64,000 nucleotides of DNA, taken from Hymenolepis diminuta (taxonomy: Eukaryota > Platyhelminthes > Cestoda > Cyclophyllidea > Hymenolepididae). The notes under the pieces are model-generated. The model ran no database searches, was not told the DNA's origin, and worked only from the letters and a program-made list of their open reading frames with translations. A program made the position numbers and the translations under genes. The stretch covers positions 3,283,469 to 3,347,468 of the forward strand of contig CAADRB010000009.1 in assembly GCA_900708905.1 (NCBI GenBank). The letters are read 5' to 3'. Shown here one piece after another: positions 63,893 through 64,000 of this stretch (positions within the stretch are counted from its first letter, which is position 1; each line of letters opens with the position of its first letter).

Positions 63893-64000
63893 ATGGGCTC
63901 AATCGAAACTGCCAAAATTGCGGCCATTGTCCGATGCATCATGGAACAAATGAATCTGTCCAAACCTGATACAGATCCAGAAGCCTTCATTAAGAATGTT
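63893..64000 (+). CDS. Gag-like N-terminus of the LTR element (partial)
   Basis: The ATG at 63893 opens a frame that stays open to the window edge (36 codons): MGSIETAKIAAIVRCIMEQM and then a polar PDTDPEAF stretch. The position 20 bases after the LTR, and an amphipathic helix followed by an acidic turn, fit a gypsy Gag start; the window ends before the conserved Gag core. Confidence 0.6.
   Translation, partial: MGSIETAKIAAIVRCIMEQMNLSKPDTDPEAFIKNV

Larger units (their letters stand above)
63531..64000 (+). mobile_element. 5' end of a Ty3/gypsy-like LTR retrotransposon (runs off the window)
   Basis: A candidate LTR (63531-63873) is followed at once by a primer-binding-site-like sequence and an open Gag-like frame, the order expected at the 5' end of an LTR element. 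The rest, including the second LTR, would lie to the right of the window. Unlike the Gag and integrase relics at 58.6-60.2 kb, nothing visible here is broken, so this copy may be younger. Confidence 0.7.

Noticed and set aside
1..64000. CRISPR arrays, bacterial operons, terminators, riboswitches or replication origins
   Set aside because: The window is eukaryotic with spliced genes; no regularly spaced short repeats or prokaryotic gene clusters were seen.

Overview
This is a window of an AT-rich animal nuclear genome, almost certainly a parasitic flatworm and most likely a tapeworm. Genes are split by many introns whose short lengths fall into two groups (31-45 nt and 69-78 nt), a pattern I recall being reported for tapeworm genomes. 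Intergenic spaces are long, a run of N marks an assembly gap, and mariner and Ty3/gypsy elements are present. The species cannot be named from the sequence alone.

Layout. Positions 1-104 (-) may hold the first codons of a gene that leaves the window. About 18.5 kb of gene-poor DNA follows. At 18.6-22.6 kb (-) lies a four-exon snurportin-1 gene, the import adaptor for trimethyl-capped snRNPs; a 70-codon membrane-protein-like ORF overlaps its start. At 23.3-23.8 kb (+) is a two-exon gene for a 93-residue membrane protein I do not recognise. From 23.8 to 37 kb I see no convincing gene, only dispersed repeats, including an inverted pair of LTR-like copies. At 37.0-51.0 kb (+) is a nine-exon CCDC186 (CCCP-1/Golgin104) coiled-coil gene with a broken mariner in its seventh intron. 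At 52.9-53.7 kb (-) is a CNPPD1-like cyclin gene, placed head to head with a six-exon basigin/neuroplastin family gene at 54.1-56.2 kb (+). The last 6 kb is transposon-rich: a decayed gypsy Gag (-), a decayed gypsy integrase tail (+), short repeats, and at 63.5 kb the 5' LTR and first Gag codons of a gypsy element that runs off the end.

The genes are unrelated housekeeping and membrane-trafficking functions with no operon logic, apart from the head-to-head CNPPD1/basigin pair (385 bp apart), the divergent snurportin/small-membrane-protein pair, and a possible overlapping or dicistronic arrangement at the snurportin start. I found no clearly new biological system. The points most worth a second look are the ORF overlap at the snurportin start, the cysteine-free first Ig domain of the basigin homologue with an in-frame 45-nt intron, the mariner with Asn at its third catalytic position, and several previously unnamed dispersed repeats. 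Exon joins were worked out by eye from frame, splice dinucleotides and remembered family sequences; none was tested by alignment or RNA data.
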